From positions 55,461 to 119,460 of the forward strand of contig CAYQUX010000013.1 of the NCBI GenBank assembly GCA_964420995.1: a stretch of DNA of 64,000 nt. The letters are read 5' to 3'. The notes below the pieces were generated by a model. That model ran no database searches. It had not been told where the DNA came from and saw nothing but the letters and a program-made list of their open reading frames with translations. Below are positions 42,883 through 51,505 of the stretch, in pieces (position 1 is the first letter of the stretch; each line of letters opens with the position of its first letter). Origin of the DNA: Leptolinea sp964420995 (GTDB lineage Bacteria > Chloroflexota > Anaerolineae > Anaerolineales > Anaerolineaceae). Both the position numbers and the translations under genes were made by a program.

Positions 42883-44055
42883 ATGAAAAAATCAATCCGC
42901 TTTCTAATTATTGTATTTGCGGTTCTGCCCTTGCTTGCCTGTAATCTTACCAATATGTTGAGCACCAGCAAACCACCCTCTGTGGATTTGCCCAGTGTGA
43001 CTCCGACAAATGCCGTTGAGAAGCCGGCGGAAACAGCCAAGCCAACAGCTGTGCCGACAACTGTGCCACAGGCGCCTGCTCAACCCGATTCAGCCGGTGG
43101 GGCGCTGGATTTCTGCACATTGATCGCAAAATCCGACGTGGAAAAATTCTTCAATGAACCGGCCAGCGAACCGAAAGCATCGCCGGGCGGTTGCGTTTTC
43201 ACCAACGCGAAGGACAGCCTGTATGCCTTTTCGTTTGGAGCCGGACAGGATAAAGACGCGTCCAATGTTTTACAGGGACAGGCCATGCTGCTGGGAATGG
43301 CGGGCGTGCGGCTGGATGAAGCCGCGCTGGCAAAACTCAAACCGATGGCAGATGGTTTGGATTTCAAGGGATTCTTCACAGAGATGGTCGCGCTGAGTAA
43401 GAGTTCCAGCACGATCAACGCACAGATGCTCACCGGCGGTGGCAATGATCTGACCTACTGGGCCTGGATCACCGTTCCTCCACGGCGTACCGGCGCTTTC
43501 GCGGCAGTGCGCGGCAATACCGTGATCAGTCTGTATGTGGTTGTTCCTGAATCGCAAAAAGAAGAGACTGTTTTAAATGAAGCGAACAATCTGGCCGGGG
43601 CTGTTTTTTCAAAACTACCCGCGAAATTTTCTGTGTCCAGCGCACCACCGGCTGCCGCTCCACCCGCGGCGCCTTCTCAAAATCAGCCCCCCGCTGCGCA
43701 GCCAACCCCGACTCTGATTCCTTCCTCCACCCCGGTCCAAGGTTTATCTGCTCCAGCTTTGTTAACACCCGCGGAAGGGCAGGTGTTAACCACGTATCCG
43801 AGATCAACTAACTTCACCTGGTCTCCGGTACCCGGCGCCGGCAAGTATTTTTTTGAACTCATGGCCTGCAGTAACAGTAACACGTCTGATTGTTTTGTTT
43901 GGCCAGCCAACAAACCCACCCATGAGGTTTTCGGAACATCATATACCTTCAACTTTGTCGGCGCGCAACCGGGAAAATGGCGGGTCACGGCTGTGGATGC
44001 CAATGGTGTTAAGGGCGCTTCATCTGAATGGCGGATGTTTAAATATACCAAATAG
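42883..44055 (+). CDS. lipoprotein, DUF3558-like domain plus Ig-like C-terminus (paralogue)
   Basis: 390 residues, the same architecture as the gene at 41326: lipobox PLLAC (Cys 20), linker, DUF3558-like domain (opening LDFCTLIAKSDVEKFFNEP ... GGCVFTN), P/T/A-rich linker, Ig/FN3-like tail (TPAEGQVLTTYPRSTNFTW, FNFVGAQPGKWRVTAVDANG). The shared motifs YAFSxGAGQD and GNDLTYWAWI show that the pair is a duplication. GGGAGAGA precedes ATG 42883. It has its own terminator, so each copy can be expressed separately. Confidence 0.75.
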   Translation: MKKSIRFLIIVFAVLPLLACNLTNMLSTSKPPSVDLPSVTPTNAVEKPAETAKPTAVPTTVPQAPAQPDSAGGALDFCTLIAKSDVEKFFNEPASEPKASPGGCVFTNAKDSLYAFSFGAGQDKDASNVLQGQAMLLGMAGVRLDEAALAKLKPMADGLDFKGFFTEMVALSKSSSTINAQMLTGGGNDLTYWAWITVPPRRTGAFAAVRGNTVISLYVVVPESQKEETVLNEANNLAGAVFSKLPAKFSVSSAPPAAAPPAAPSQNQPPAAQPTPTLIPSSTPVQGLSAPALLTPAEGQVLTTYPRSTNFTWSPVPGAGKYFFELMACSNSNTSDCFVWPANKPTHEVFGTSYTFNFVGAQPGKWRVTAVDANGVKGASSEWRMFKYTK

Positions 44056-44076
44056 CCTGAGAGAAAATTGAATAGC

Positions 44077-44112
44077 AAAAAACACCAGACTTTGAGAAGT
44101 CTGGTGTTTTTA
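44077..44112 (+). terminator. rho-independent terminator
   Basis: ACACCAGACTT (44082-44092), a 4-nt loop and AAGTCTGGTGT precede TTTTT; the left flank is A-rich, so it could work on either strand. Confidence 0.92.
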
Positions 44113-44185
44113 TTTGGGTAAGGTTGCAAACACCCGTTAAAATAGAACCAGTTTTGTTTAAATTCTATTGAAACAGGTGGAATAT

Positions 44186-45112
44186 ATGCAGGAAATTCGC
44201 AGAGTGGGTATTCTGGGCGCGGGGGCTATTGGCGCGTATTTCGCGTCACGCTTCTATGAAACCGAAGGTTTTACCACCGCACTGGTGGCCCGGGGAAACC
44301 ATTATGAAAAACTAAGCAGGAATGGTCTCACCGTTAATGGAAAGCATTACCAGATCCCGGTGGTCAATCCGGAAGCTGCCGCTGAACCGCTCGACCTGTT
44401 GATTGTTGCGCTGAAGCACCAGCATATGGAAGCGGCCATCCCCGGGTTAGATCGACTCATCGGGACTGAGACCACCATATTGTCCATGATGAACGGTATC
44501 CAGAGCGAAGCCTATATCGGTGGTCTTTACGGGATGGATAAGGTTCTATACGCTCTTTCACTGGGTATCGATGCCCTGCGGGTTGGTAATGAGATTAACT
44601 ATACGGTTCCGGGGACGCATTATTTTGGGGAAGCCGAAAACAAAGTCATCTCCCCGCGGGTTCGTCGAGTTCAGGAGGCTTTTGATAAAGCCGGAATTGC
44701 CTTTAAAACCCCCGAAGATATGCTCTGGTGGCTGTGGTGGAAGTTGATGGTCAATGTGGGAGCCAACCAGGTTTCCGCCGTGACAGGCTCACCATACCAG
44801 GTTCTTCAAACCAGCCAGAACGCGCAAGCACTGATGGAAGCCTTGATGCGCGAAGTGGTCACCGTGGCGCAGGCGGAAAAGATAAAACTGACGGAAAAAG
44901 ATATCACCGCCTGGTACCCGGTACTCAATCGGTTGTCACCCCGGGGAAAGACTTCCATGCTGCAGGATATTGAAGCCCGCCAGAAGACCGAGGTGGAATT
45001 ATTTGCCGGTGAAATAATGGCTCTGGGAAAGAAGCACAACATCCCGACGCCGGTTAATCAGACGGTTTTTCAGATCATTCGGGTGTTGGAGCAGGGATTC
45101 GGCCTTGCATGA
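44186..45112 (+). CDS. ketopantoate reductase-family (ApbA/PanE-like) enzyme
   Basis: 308 residues from ATG 44186 (AGGTGG 6 nt upstream). N-terminal Rossmann motif ILGAGAIGAYFA (about 8-19); a helical C-terminal domain with WWLWWKLMVNVGANQVSAVT holding the conserved lysine and asparagine pair of 2-dehydropantoate 2-reductases. PanE reduces ketopantoate to pantoate for coenzyme A, using NADPH. Many homologues reduce other 2-ketoacids, so panE is not assigned. It overlaps nothing; a lipoprotein gene begins 13 bp after its stop. Confidence 0.82.
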   Translation: MQEIRRVGILGAGAIGAYFASRFYETEGFTTALVARGNHYEKLSRNGLTVNGKHYQIPVVNPEAAAEPLDLLIVALKHQHMEAAIPGLDRLIGTETTILSMMNGIQSEAYIGGLYGMDKVLYALSLGIDALRVGNEINYTVPGTHYFGEAENKVISPRVRRVQEAFDKAGIAFKTPEDMLWWLWWKLMVNVGANQVSAVTGSPYQVLQTSQNAQALMEALMREVVTVAQAEKIKLTEKDITAWYPVLNRLSPRGKTSMLQDIEARQKTEVELFAGEIMALGKKHNIPTPVNQTVFQIIRVLEQGFGLA

Positions 45113-45125
45113 GAAAGGTCCGGGT

Positions 45126-45731
45126 GTGATAACGCGTGCGCTATTGACAGGCGTGATGTCACTCGTGGTCTCGCTGGCCTTCCTGTTAGCATTCAATGGC
45201 TGCGCGATTGACCCTCCCGTTTATCCTGCCGGCACTCAGGAGGATGAATATTTAATGGATCACCCGATCGTAAATCCTGAAGGTGGTTACAAGATCCGCC
45301 CTTTGAAGAGTCTCGAAGCAACTATGGCCGGTGGAACATTGTCCATGTTTCCGGTGAAAGGCGATAGACAGAGTGGACCGGGGATGTATTTATCCGTGGA
45401 AAAGTTCACGTCTCCGGTTGACCTGAATACCGCCGTCAATGTCTTCATAAAGAATGAACCCTCATATCAGTTTTCTGCTATCGATAAGACTCTGGTTGAC
45501 ACAATACCCGCCCGGTCTGTGGATTTCACCACCACATACCATGCGGTTGATGGGATAGTTCTTGAAAACCCGGGAGCGGATGAGGGCGAGACCATACATG
45601 GCAGGGTGATCATCGCCGTTTTCCAGGAAAGTCGATTGTTCAAATGTGTCATGGTTGCCCCGCAAAAGTACTGGTCGTCATACGAGCCGGGTTTTATGGC
45701 AGCCATAAAAACATTGAAGTTCCTCCGGTAG
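45126..45731 (+). CDS. small lipoprotein of unknown function
   Basis: About 201 residues from GTG 45126, chosen because AAAGG lies 7 nt upstream and the product then opens with a lipoprotein signal (LAFNGC box, Cys about 25). The rest is a single alpha/beta domain (about 40-201) with YKIRPLKSLEATMAGGTLS, IPARSVDFTTTYHAVDG and HGRVIIAVFQESRLFKCVMV. I do not recognise it, though the layout resembles the PsbP-like or DUF-type surface domains. The start follows the previous stop by 13 bp. Confidence 0.65.
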   Translation: MITRALLTGVMSLVVSLAFLLAFNGCAIDPPVYPAGTQEDEYLMDHPIVNPEGGYKIRPLKSLEATMAGGTLSMFPVKGDRQSGPGMYLSVEKFTSPVDLNTAVNVFIKNEPSYQFSAIDKTLVDTIPARSVDFTTTYHAVDGIVLENPGADEGETIHGRVIIAVFQESRLFKCVMVAPQKYWSSYEPGFMAAIKTLKFLR

Positions 45732-45799
45732 AAGGTAAATGTAAGCAAATAAATCCAGGTTGTGCTAGAATGCCTTCCTGTCTGGGAGGACAGGTTTTT

Positions 45800-47038
45800 A
45801 TGCTTGGAAAATTGAAAATCAACGCGCGCAAGATGATCATCTTGCTATCATTTATTGCTTTTATCGCTCTGGGCATGCCTGACGGCTTGCTGGGTGTCGC
45901 CTGGCCGACCATCCGGTCTGATTTTTCCATATCCCTGGATTCAATGGGTATGCTCTTGCTTATGGCTACCATCGGGTACATGACATCGAGCTTCATGAAC
46001 GGCAAAGTAATCGCCCGCTTTGGTGTCGGCGGTACCCTGGCGGGGAGCTGCGCGCTAACAGGGCTTACCCTCTTCGGGTATTCTGTGTCACCCGCCTGGG
46101 GTTTTATGGTGGTGCTCGGGTTTTCCGCCGGTCTGGGAGCTGGAGCCATTGATGCCGGCCTGAACACGTTTGTGGCCGCCAATTTTCATGAAGGGTTGAT
46201 GCAGTGGCTGCACGCCAGTTATGGCATCGGTGTCACCATGAGCCCGCTGATCATGTCATTCGCGGTTAACTCGTTAAACTCCTGGCGCCTGGGGTATGTA
46301 ATTGTTGGTTCTTTTCAGTTATTTCTCGCCATCTGTTTCTTCATTTCCCTCCCCCTGTGGAAAACCGAAAAAAAGAACGCCGACCTGGACACCACAAAGA
46401 AGCTGACGGATTATAAAACCCCGTACGGGGAAACCCTGAAGCAGGCCAGGGTATGGTTGAGTTGTCTCTTGTTTATCCTTTATACTGGCGTGGAAGTATC
46501 GCTTGGCGCGTGGGCTTACACCTTGCTGACAGAAAGCCGTGGTATCGAGCCATCCGTGGCCGGTTGGCTTACCGGCAGTTACTGGGCGTTCTTTACCGTT
46601 GGCCGCTTTTCCGCCGGCCTGTATACCCGCAAGATTAAGCTTAACACGTTGATCTTCTCGAGCATCGGACTTGCCATGGTCGGAGTGATCATGCTGTGGT
46701 GGAATCCATCCAACATAATCAGTCTGGCCGGTATTGGGCTGACCGGTCTGGCCATTGCGCCCATCTTCCCGGGGTTGATGTCCGGCACCAGTGACCGGGT
46801 TACACCGCGGTTTGCCGCCAATACGATCGGCATGGAAATGAGCGCCGCCGGCATCGGATCCGCCCTGGTGCCCGCGTTAATTGGTATTCTGGCAAATAAC
46901 TCCTCTCTGGAGATCATTCCAGCCTGTCTGTTTGTTTCATTCCTGCTTCTATTGGCGCTTTACACCTATGTGGTTATGACCGGAAAGCAGCCGGAACCTC
47001 AGATGAGTTCCCGTCCGGAAGGCGTGGAAGCCGATTGA
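45800..47038 (+). CDS. MFS transporter, FucP/sugar-transporter-like
   Basis: 412 residues, 12 membrane spans, ATG 45800 after GGGAGG. MFS hallmarks: LGMPDGLLGVAWPTI in helix 1, a short inter-helix loop MNGKVIARFGVGG with the Arg-Gly pattern of motif A, and GAGAIDAGLNTFVAANF. This opening is typical of the sugar-proton symporter branch that includes FucP relatives. Substrate unknown. It follows an unrelated lipoprotein gene by 68 bp and is convergent with the ABC exporter operon, 15 bp away. Confidence 0.88.
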   Translation: MLGKLKINARKMIILLSFIAFIALGMPDGLLGVAWPTIRSDFSISLDSMGMLLLMATIGYMTSSFMNGKVIARFGVGGTLAGSCALTGLTLFGYSVSPAWGFMVVLGFSAGLGAGAIDAGLNTFVAANFHEGLMQWLHASYGIGVTMSPLIMSFAVNSLNSWRLGYVIVGSFQLFLAICFFISLPLWKTEKKNADLDTTKKLTDYKTPYGETLKQARVWLSCLLFILYTGVEVSLGAWAYTLLTESRGIEPSVAGWLTGSYWAFFTVGRFSAGLYTRKIKLNTLIFSSIGLAMVGVIMLWWNPSNIISLAGIGLTGLAIAPIFPGLMSGTSDRVTPRFAANTIGMEMSAAGIGSALVPALIGILANNSSLEIIPACLFVSFLLLLALYTYVVMTGKQPEPQMSSRPEGVEAD

Positions 47039-47053
47039 TTCGGGCGAGCCTGC

Positions 47054-47683
47054 CTAATACAAATCCAGCGATACATCGGCCGGCATGCCGGGTTTCAAAT
47101 CCAAATCAGGATTGGCAATAGTCAATTTCACCGCGTAGACAGTGTTCTTGCGGTTTTGCACCGTTTGCGCGTTGCGCGGGGTAAATTCGGCTTCATCAGA
47201 AATACGCGAAACCTTGCCGACAAACACCTTGCCGGGGAATGAGTCAACGGTTACCGGCAGATCCTGCCCTAGGTAGATCTGCCCGTATTGCGATTCGGGA
47301 ATATACACCGTCAGAGTGACGTTCGTCAGATCAGCTACCACCAACAACGCGCCGCCCGCGGTGGTGATCTCACCCGGGTCGGCCGCCCGCAGCAACACTA
47401 CACCGTTCAGAGGTGAGCGAATGCTGCCCGAAGACGTTCCCCCTCCCTGCTTGACAACTGCCAACAACTGGTCTTTTTTAACTGGATCGCCTTCATTGAC
47501 CAGCATACGGTCCACAATACCGCCTGTCACCACTCCCAGTCGCACCTCATTGGCCTCGATGGAACCTGACGCAGTGGCGCCTGTGTTAAAGACGGTCGTC
47601 TGGAGAAGGTAATAAATCCCATAGATAACGACGCCCAGGATGATGATAAATACAGGGACAAACCTCTTCATATTCTCTGGCAT
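47054..47683 (-). CDS. HlyD-type membrane-fusion adaptor, short form
   Basis: 209 residues, last gene of the exporter operon. Span at about 9-30; lipoyl/barrel-sandwich hybrid domain (VTGGIVDRMLVNEGDPVKKD, SIRSPLNGVVLLRAADPGEI) with almost no coiled-coil hairpin between its halves; then a beta-barrel with TVDSFPGKVFVGKV. Without the long hairpin it cannot reach an outer-membrane channel, as fits a monoderm cell. It would couple to the ABC exporter, and its start is 57 bp downstream of the last ATPase gene. Confidence 0.85.
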   Translation of the reverse strand: MPENMKRFVPVFIIILGVVIYGIYYLLQTTVFNTGATASGSIEANEVRLGVVTGGIVDRMLVNEGDPVKKDQLLAVVKQGGGTSSGSIRSPLNGVVLLRAADPGEITTAGGALLVVADLTNVTLTVYIPESQYGQIYLGQDLPVTVDSFPGKVFVGKVSRISDEAEFTPRNAQTVQNRKNTVYAVKLTIANPDLDLKPGMPADVSLDLY

Positions 47684-47740
47684 ATTTCACCTTGTTTAAT
47701 AATAATGATTCGCGGCACGGTTGTCATCTTTTCGGATATC

Positions 47741-48670
47741 CTATTTTGACACCAGCGACATGAACATGTCTTCCATAAGCGGGGCGGAATCGTTTATTTG
47801 AACCTGCGCAATACCATGGCTCTCCAGTGCGGTGGCCAGGTCGCGCTGCCTGACTGATGTTTTCGCCAGCACGCGCACGTGATCGCCCGCCAGGCTGGCG
47901 CGCAGGATGCCGGATGCGGGAGATAGTGCGTCCAAAACGGGCAGCAACTGGTCGGCACGCTCGCCGGTCTCCCCTCGCAGGAATATTTCCCACATGCGGC
48001 CCGGCAGGGTCGCTTTTAAATTGGTGGGCGAATCCAATGCCAGAAGTTTTCCGTTGTTCAAGATGCCCACCTGACCGCAGTATTCGGCCTCATCCATATA
48101 GTGGGTGGTTACCAGGATGGTGATGCCCTTGTTGACCAGATCGTAGATCAATTCCCAGAAGGCACGCCGGGCGGTGGGATCGACACCCGATGTGGGTTCA
48201 TCGAGAAGCAGCAATTTTGGATGATGGACGATGGCCGCTGCCAGAGAAAGCCGCTGCCGCCACCCGGCTGACAATGTGCGTACCAGTTGTCCGCTCATTT
48301 CCACCAGTCCCAGTTGTTCCAGTAATTCATCCACGCGATGGGTGTCGCTTACGCCGTAAACCCCCGCGTAAAAAGCCAGATTTTCCCGCGCGGTAAGATC
48401 GTTGTACAGGGCAAACTTTTGCGACATATAACCGGTGCGCGCGCGCACCTCTTCAGACTGCGTAGCCGCGTCAAACCCGATCACCTGCGCGGTGCCTTCG
48501 CTGGGGCGGATCAACCCGAGCAGCATGCGGATGGTCGTGGTCTTCCCGGAGCCGTTCGGCCCCAGATACCCGACAACCTGACCGGGCTCAATGTCAAACG
48601 AAATGTGATCAACAGCTGTGAAGTCGCCAAAGCGGCGGGTTAAATCTCGAATGGAAATAATGGGGGCCAT
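47741..48670 (-). CDS. ABC exporter ATPase (second)
   Basis: 309 residues from ATG 48670, 1 bp after the previous stop. Walker A GPNGSGKTTT (about 38-47), Walker B LLLLDEPTSGVDP, H-loop VTTHYMDE. The signature motif is LSAGWRQR instead of LSGGQ, and the last 90 residues form a typical C-terminal extension of drug-exporter ATPases. Together with the gene upstream it matches the two halves of the fused ATPase YbhF. The altered signature suggests an asymmetric heterodimer with one degenerate site. Confidence 0.9.
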   Translation of the reverse strand: MAPIISIRDLTRRFGDFTAVDHISFDIEPGQVVGYLGPNGSGKTTTIRMLLGLIRPSEGTAQVIGFDAATQSEEVRARTGYMSQKFALYNDLTARENLAFYAGVYGVSDTHRVDELLEQLGLVEMSGQLVRTLSAGWRQRLSLAAAIVHHPKLLLLDEPTSGVDPTARRAFWELIYDLVNKGITILVTTHYMDEAEYCGQVGILNNGKLLALDSPTNLKATLPGRMWEIFLRGETGERADQLLPVLDALSPASGILRASLAGDHVRVLAKTSVRQRDLATALESHGIAQVQINDSAPLMEDMFMSLVSK

Positions 48671-48671
48671 G

Positions 48672-49616
48672 TTACATTTCACCCCTCTCCGCACCGGCCA
48701 GGTCAATAAAGACGTCTTCCAACAACGGCGCGATCTCATGAATGGATTGAACCGTACCGCCAGCCAGGCGTATCGATTCGGCCAGCCGCCGGCGTACTTT
48801 TGCCGTCTGGTTTTGAGCCACCCGCAGGTGCAGGCGGTCGCCAAAACGCTGGGCATCCTGCACATCCGTGTCGGCACGGGCAGCCTGCAAAACAAGCGGC
48901 AGCGGGCTGCCAGATAGCTCCAGTATCCTCCCGGCCAACATCTGGCGTAACTGGCTGGGGGTGCCTTCCTGGATGAGGTGACCACCGCGCATGAATCCGA
49001 CCCGTGAACAACGGGTGGCTTCGTCCATGTACGGGGTGCACACCAGAACGGCCATCCCCTGCTCACCCGCAAGGCGGATGACCAATTGCCAGAAGTCCTG
49101 CCGGGTGACAGGGTCAACACCGGTGGTGGGTTCATCAAGCAGCAATAGGCGCGGCCGGTTGACCAACGCGCAGGCCAGGCCAAGCTTTTGTTTCATACCC
49201 CCTGAAAGCTGACCGGCCAGCCTGTTTTCGAACGCGCCAAGACCAACAAAAGCCAGATTCTCGCGGGAGCGGGGAAGCCATTCGGAATTGGCAAGACCGC
49301 GAATTTCCGCCAGGAAGCGTATGTTCTCCAGAACGGTCAGGTCTTCGTACAGCGAGAATTGTTGCGAAAGGTACCCGATCAATTCACGCGCCTGTTCGGG
49401 ATTTTTCTCCAACGCGAAACCGCCAATGGATACGTCACCGTGATCCGGTTTGAACGCACCGCAGATCAGCCGCAGTGTGGTTGTTTTCCCGGCTCCATCC
49501 GGCCCAACCAGACCGTATATCTGCCCCGGTTTAATGGACAGGCTGACATCATTCACCGCATTCACAGCGCCGAAGGATCGTGAGAGGTGTTGGACAGTCA
49601 GGATGGGGTCGGGCAT
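48672..49616 (-). CDS. ABC exporter ATPase (first)
   Basis: 314 residues from ATG 49616, which follows the permease stop by 2 bp. Walker A GPDGAGKTTT (about 38-47), signature LSGGMKQKLG, Walker B LLLLDEPTTGVDP, then a C-terminal regulatory extension. The canonical signature here, against a degenerate one in the next ATPase, supports a heterodimer. With the permease it should drive export of drugs, lipids or another amphiphile. Confidence 0.92.
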   Translation of the reverse strand: MPDPILTVQHLSRSFGAVNAVNDVSLSIKPGQIYGLVGPDGAGKTTTLRLICGAFKPDHGDVSIGGFALEKNPEQARELIGYLSQQFSLYEDLTVLENIRFLAEIRGLANSEWLPRSRENLAFVGLGAFENRLAGQLSGGMKQKLGLACALVNRPRLLLLDEPTTGVDPVTRQDFWQLVIRLAGEQGMAVLVCTPYMDEATRCSRVGFMRGGHLIQEGTPSQLRQMLAGRILELSGSPLPLVLQAARADTDVQDAQRFGDRLHLRVAQNQTAKVRRRLAESIRLAGGTVQSIHEIAPLLEDVFIDLAGAERGEM

Positions 49617-49618
49617 GA

Positions 49619-50740
49619 TCAATCCAGTTGTTTACGGAAGCGCAGGGCCGTGGCAACCATCACCAGCAGAGCGAAGAAGCACAGCGCCAGAATTTCCGGC
49701 ATCAAGACGCCGGCGCCGGTTCCTTTGAGCACAATACCACGGGTGATGATAAGGAAATAACGCAGGGGAATGGCATAACTGACCGCCTGGAGAAAGGTCG
49801 GCATCGCAGCCAGCGGGAACATGAAACCGGACAGAAAAATGGACGGCAGCAGAGTGAACATGGTGGTCAACATGGCTTCCTGCTGGGTGTTGGCCACGGT
49901 GGAGATTAACAATCCGATCCCCAGTGTGGTGATGAGGAACAGGCACGACAGAATGAGCAGCAGGATCAGACTGCCGTTAATGGGCACACTGAACAACAGC
50001 ACCCCCACCACCAGGATTTCGATCATGTCGAAGAAGGCGATCAACACATAGGGCAGCATCTTCCCCGCCACCAGTTCCCATGAGCGGATGGGGGTGACGA
50101 TCAACTGCTCGATCGTGCCGCGCTCCCGTTCACGCACAATGGAGGTGGAGGTGAGGAAGGTGGTCAGAAATTGCAGGATCATGCCGATAAGCGCGGGGAT
50201 CATATAGTACGCGGTGATCATGCCCGGGTTGTACCAGACCTGGGTGCGCACGTCGACCGGAAGTTGCGTTTGCGAGGGTTTCATGGTGCGGCTGGCGACG
50301 ATCCTGGTCGCCTGTGATTGCCCTACCATGATGGCCGCGGTCAGGGCGGTTCCGGCTACGTTGGGGTCGGAACCGTCGATTATGAATGCCACCTGACCCA
50401 CCCGGCCGGCCACAATTTCACGCCCGTAATCCGGCGGAATGATGATTGCCGCGCGCGCCATATTGCTTTCGATTAGATAGTTCATCTCATCTTCGCTGGT
50501 GATGTAATACTCCAGCTTGAAATAATCCGATGAACGGTACGCGTCGAGCAGGGAGCGAGACAGGCTGGTATGGTCGCGATCCAAAACAGCCAGCGGAATG
50601 TTGCGCACATCATTGGTGATGGCATAACCCAGAAGGAAAAGCATGGCTACCGGGTAGAGAAGGGTCAGCACCAGGGTACGCGGATCGCGCATGATCTGGA
50701 TAAATTCCTTACGGATGAGGGAAAGAAGGCGTTGTTTCAT
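49619..50740 (-). CDS. ABC-2 type permease of a multidrug-type exporter
   Basis: 373 residues. The N-terminal span (about 20-40) follows IRKEFIQIMRDPRTLVL, the conserved ABC-2 opening; a large external loop and five further spans follow. The motif RERERGTIEQLIVTPI is characteristic of YbhR/YbhS-type exporters. Unlike E. coli ybhGFSR, only one permease gene is present for two ATPases, so the permease would have to homodimerise. The start overlaps the TetR stop by 4 bp. Confidence 0.9.
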   Translation of the reverse strand: MKQRLLSLIRKEFIQIMRDPRTLVLTLLYPVAMLFLLGYAITNDVRNIPLAVLDRDHTSLSRSLLDAYRSSDYFKLEYYITSEDEMNYLIESNMARAAIIIPPDYGREIVAGRVGQVAFIIDGSDPNVAGTALTAAIMVGQSQATRIVASRTMKPSQTQLPVDVRTQVWYNPGMITAYYMIPALIGMILQFLTTFLTSTSIVRERERGTIEQLIVTPIRSWELVAGKMLPYVLIAFFDMIEILVVGVLLFSVPINGSLILLLILSCLFLITTLGIGLLISTVANTQQEAMLTTMFTLLPSIFLSGFMFPLAAMPTFLQAVSYAIPLRYFLIITRGIVLKGTGAGVLMPEILALCFFALLVMVATALRFRKQLD

Positions 50741-51369
50741 TTTCCCGTCATTTCCAACCGGGAGGGATCATCGTCGGCCAGAATGCCGGTGAGATACAGA
50801 TCGACGAATTTTTCAAGAGATGTTTCATCTGTCGTGATCATGGGGATGCTCTTCAATAAGACACCCGTGATATAGTACGAAAAGAACAGACCAATAAACG
50901 AGCGCAAAAGGATTTCCGGTGGGATTTCTCGCAGGCGTCCTTTTCTACTTGCCAGCAACCCCGGCAGATGGATCAATTTCGGTAGAATGGCTTTATAGAG
51001 GTCAGTCACATGAACTGCCTTAAATTCTACGATCTCTATGAACATCAGGTTAAAAAGATCAGGCCGGTTTAATAATTCCCGTACCAGCAACCGTGCCGCT
51101 GACCGGAAAACATCGGCTACGGTTTCCCCCTCAACTTTATCGATAAGTGGAAGGATCTCATGGTAGGGATGTTTTTCATGCAACACCGCCAGCCAGATGT
51201 CTTCCTTGGTGTCAAAATGGTTGTAAACAGCCCCAACCGTCACCCCCGCCCACTGGCTTATATCCCGAAGGGCGGTGGCATTGTATCCATTTTCTACAAA
51301 CAATTGGTAGGCGGCATCAATGATGTTCGCGCGGGTTTCGATGCTTTTCTCACGGCTGGATCGGGGCAT
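50737..51369 (-). CDS. TetR-family repressor of the exporter operon
   Basis: 210 residues from ATG 51369. Helix-turn-helix in residues about 12-55 (RANIIDAAYQLFVENGYNA, ISQWAGVTVGAVYNHFDTKE), helical ligand-binding domain after that. A longer start at 51414 would place the operator inside the coding sequence, so it is rejected. It leads the exporter operon (4-bp overlap with the permease), and its palindrome lies directly upstream, so self-repression with release by a transported compound is the natural model. Confidence 0.92.
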   Translation of the reverse strand: MPRSSREKSIETRANIIDAAYQLFVENGYNATALRDISQWAGVTVGAVYNHFDTKEDIWLAVLHEKHPYHEILPLIDKVEGETVADVFRSAARLLVRELLNRPDLFNLMFIEIVEFKAVHVTDLYKAILPKLIHLPGLLASRKGRLREIPPEILLRSFIGLFFSYYITGVLLKSIPMITTDETSLEKFVDLYLTGILADDDPSRLEMTGK

Positions 51370-51389
51370 AAAATCACCAGGTATTATAG

Positions 51390-51407
51390 ATAATGAGTGT
51401 TCATTAT
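51390..51407 (-). promoter_or_regulatory. candidate TetR operator of the exporter operon
   Basis: A perfect 7-bp inverted repeat ATAATGA (51390-51396), 4-nt spacer, TCATTAT (51401-51407) next to a minus-strand TATAAT (51388-51383). The AATGAxxxxTCATT core is the classic TetR/AcrR operator form. It lies 21 bp before the repressor start. Confidence 0.75.
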
Positions 51408-51505
51408 TTATCATACTCCCCTGCGCATAAGGTTACAATAGGGAATAGTTTAAAATAATTGCCCCGATTTATTCCACCAGATGTTTATCAAGGGAGATAT
51501 GATCC

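Noticed and set aside
48338..49583. Several plus-strand frames opposite the ABC ATPase genes
   Set aside because: They are shadows of GC-rich coding sequence: no ribosome-binding sites, no recognisable domains, and the minus-strand genes carry clear Walker motifs.
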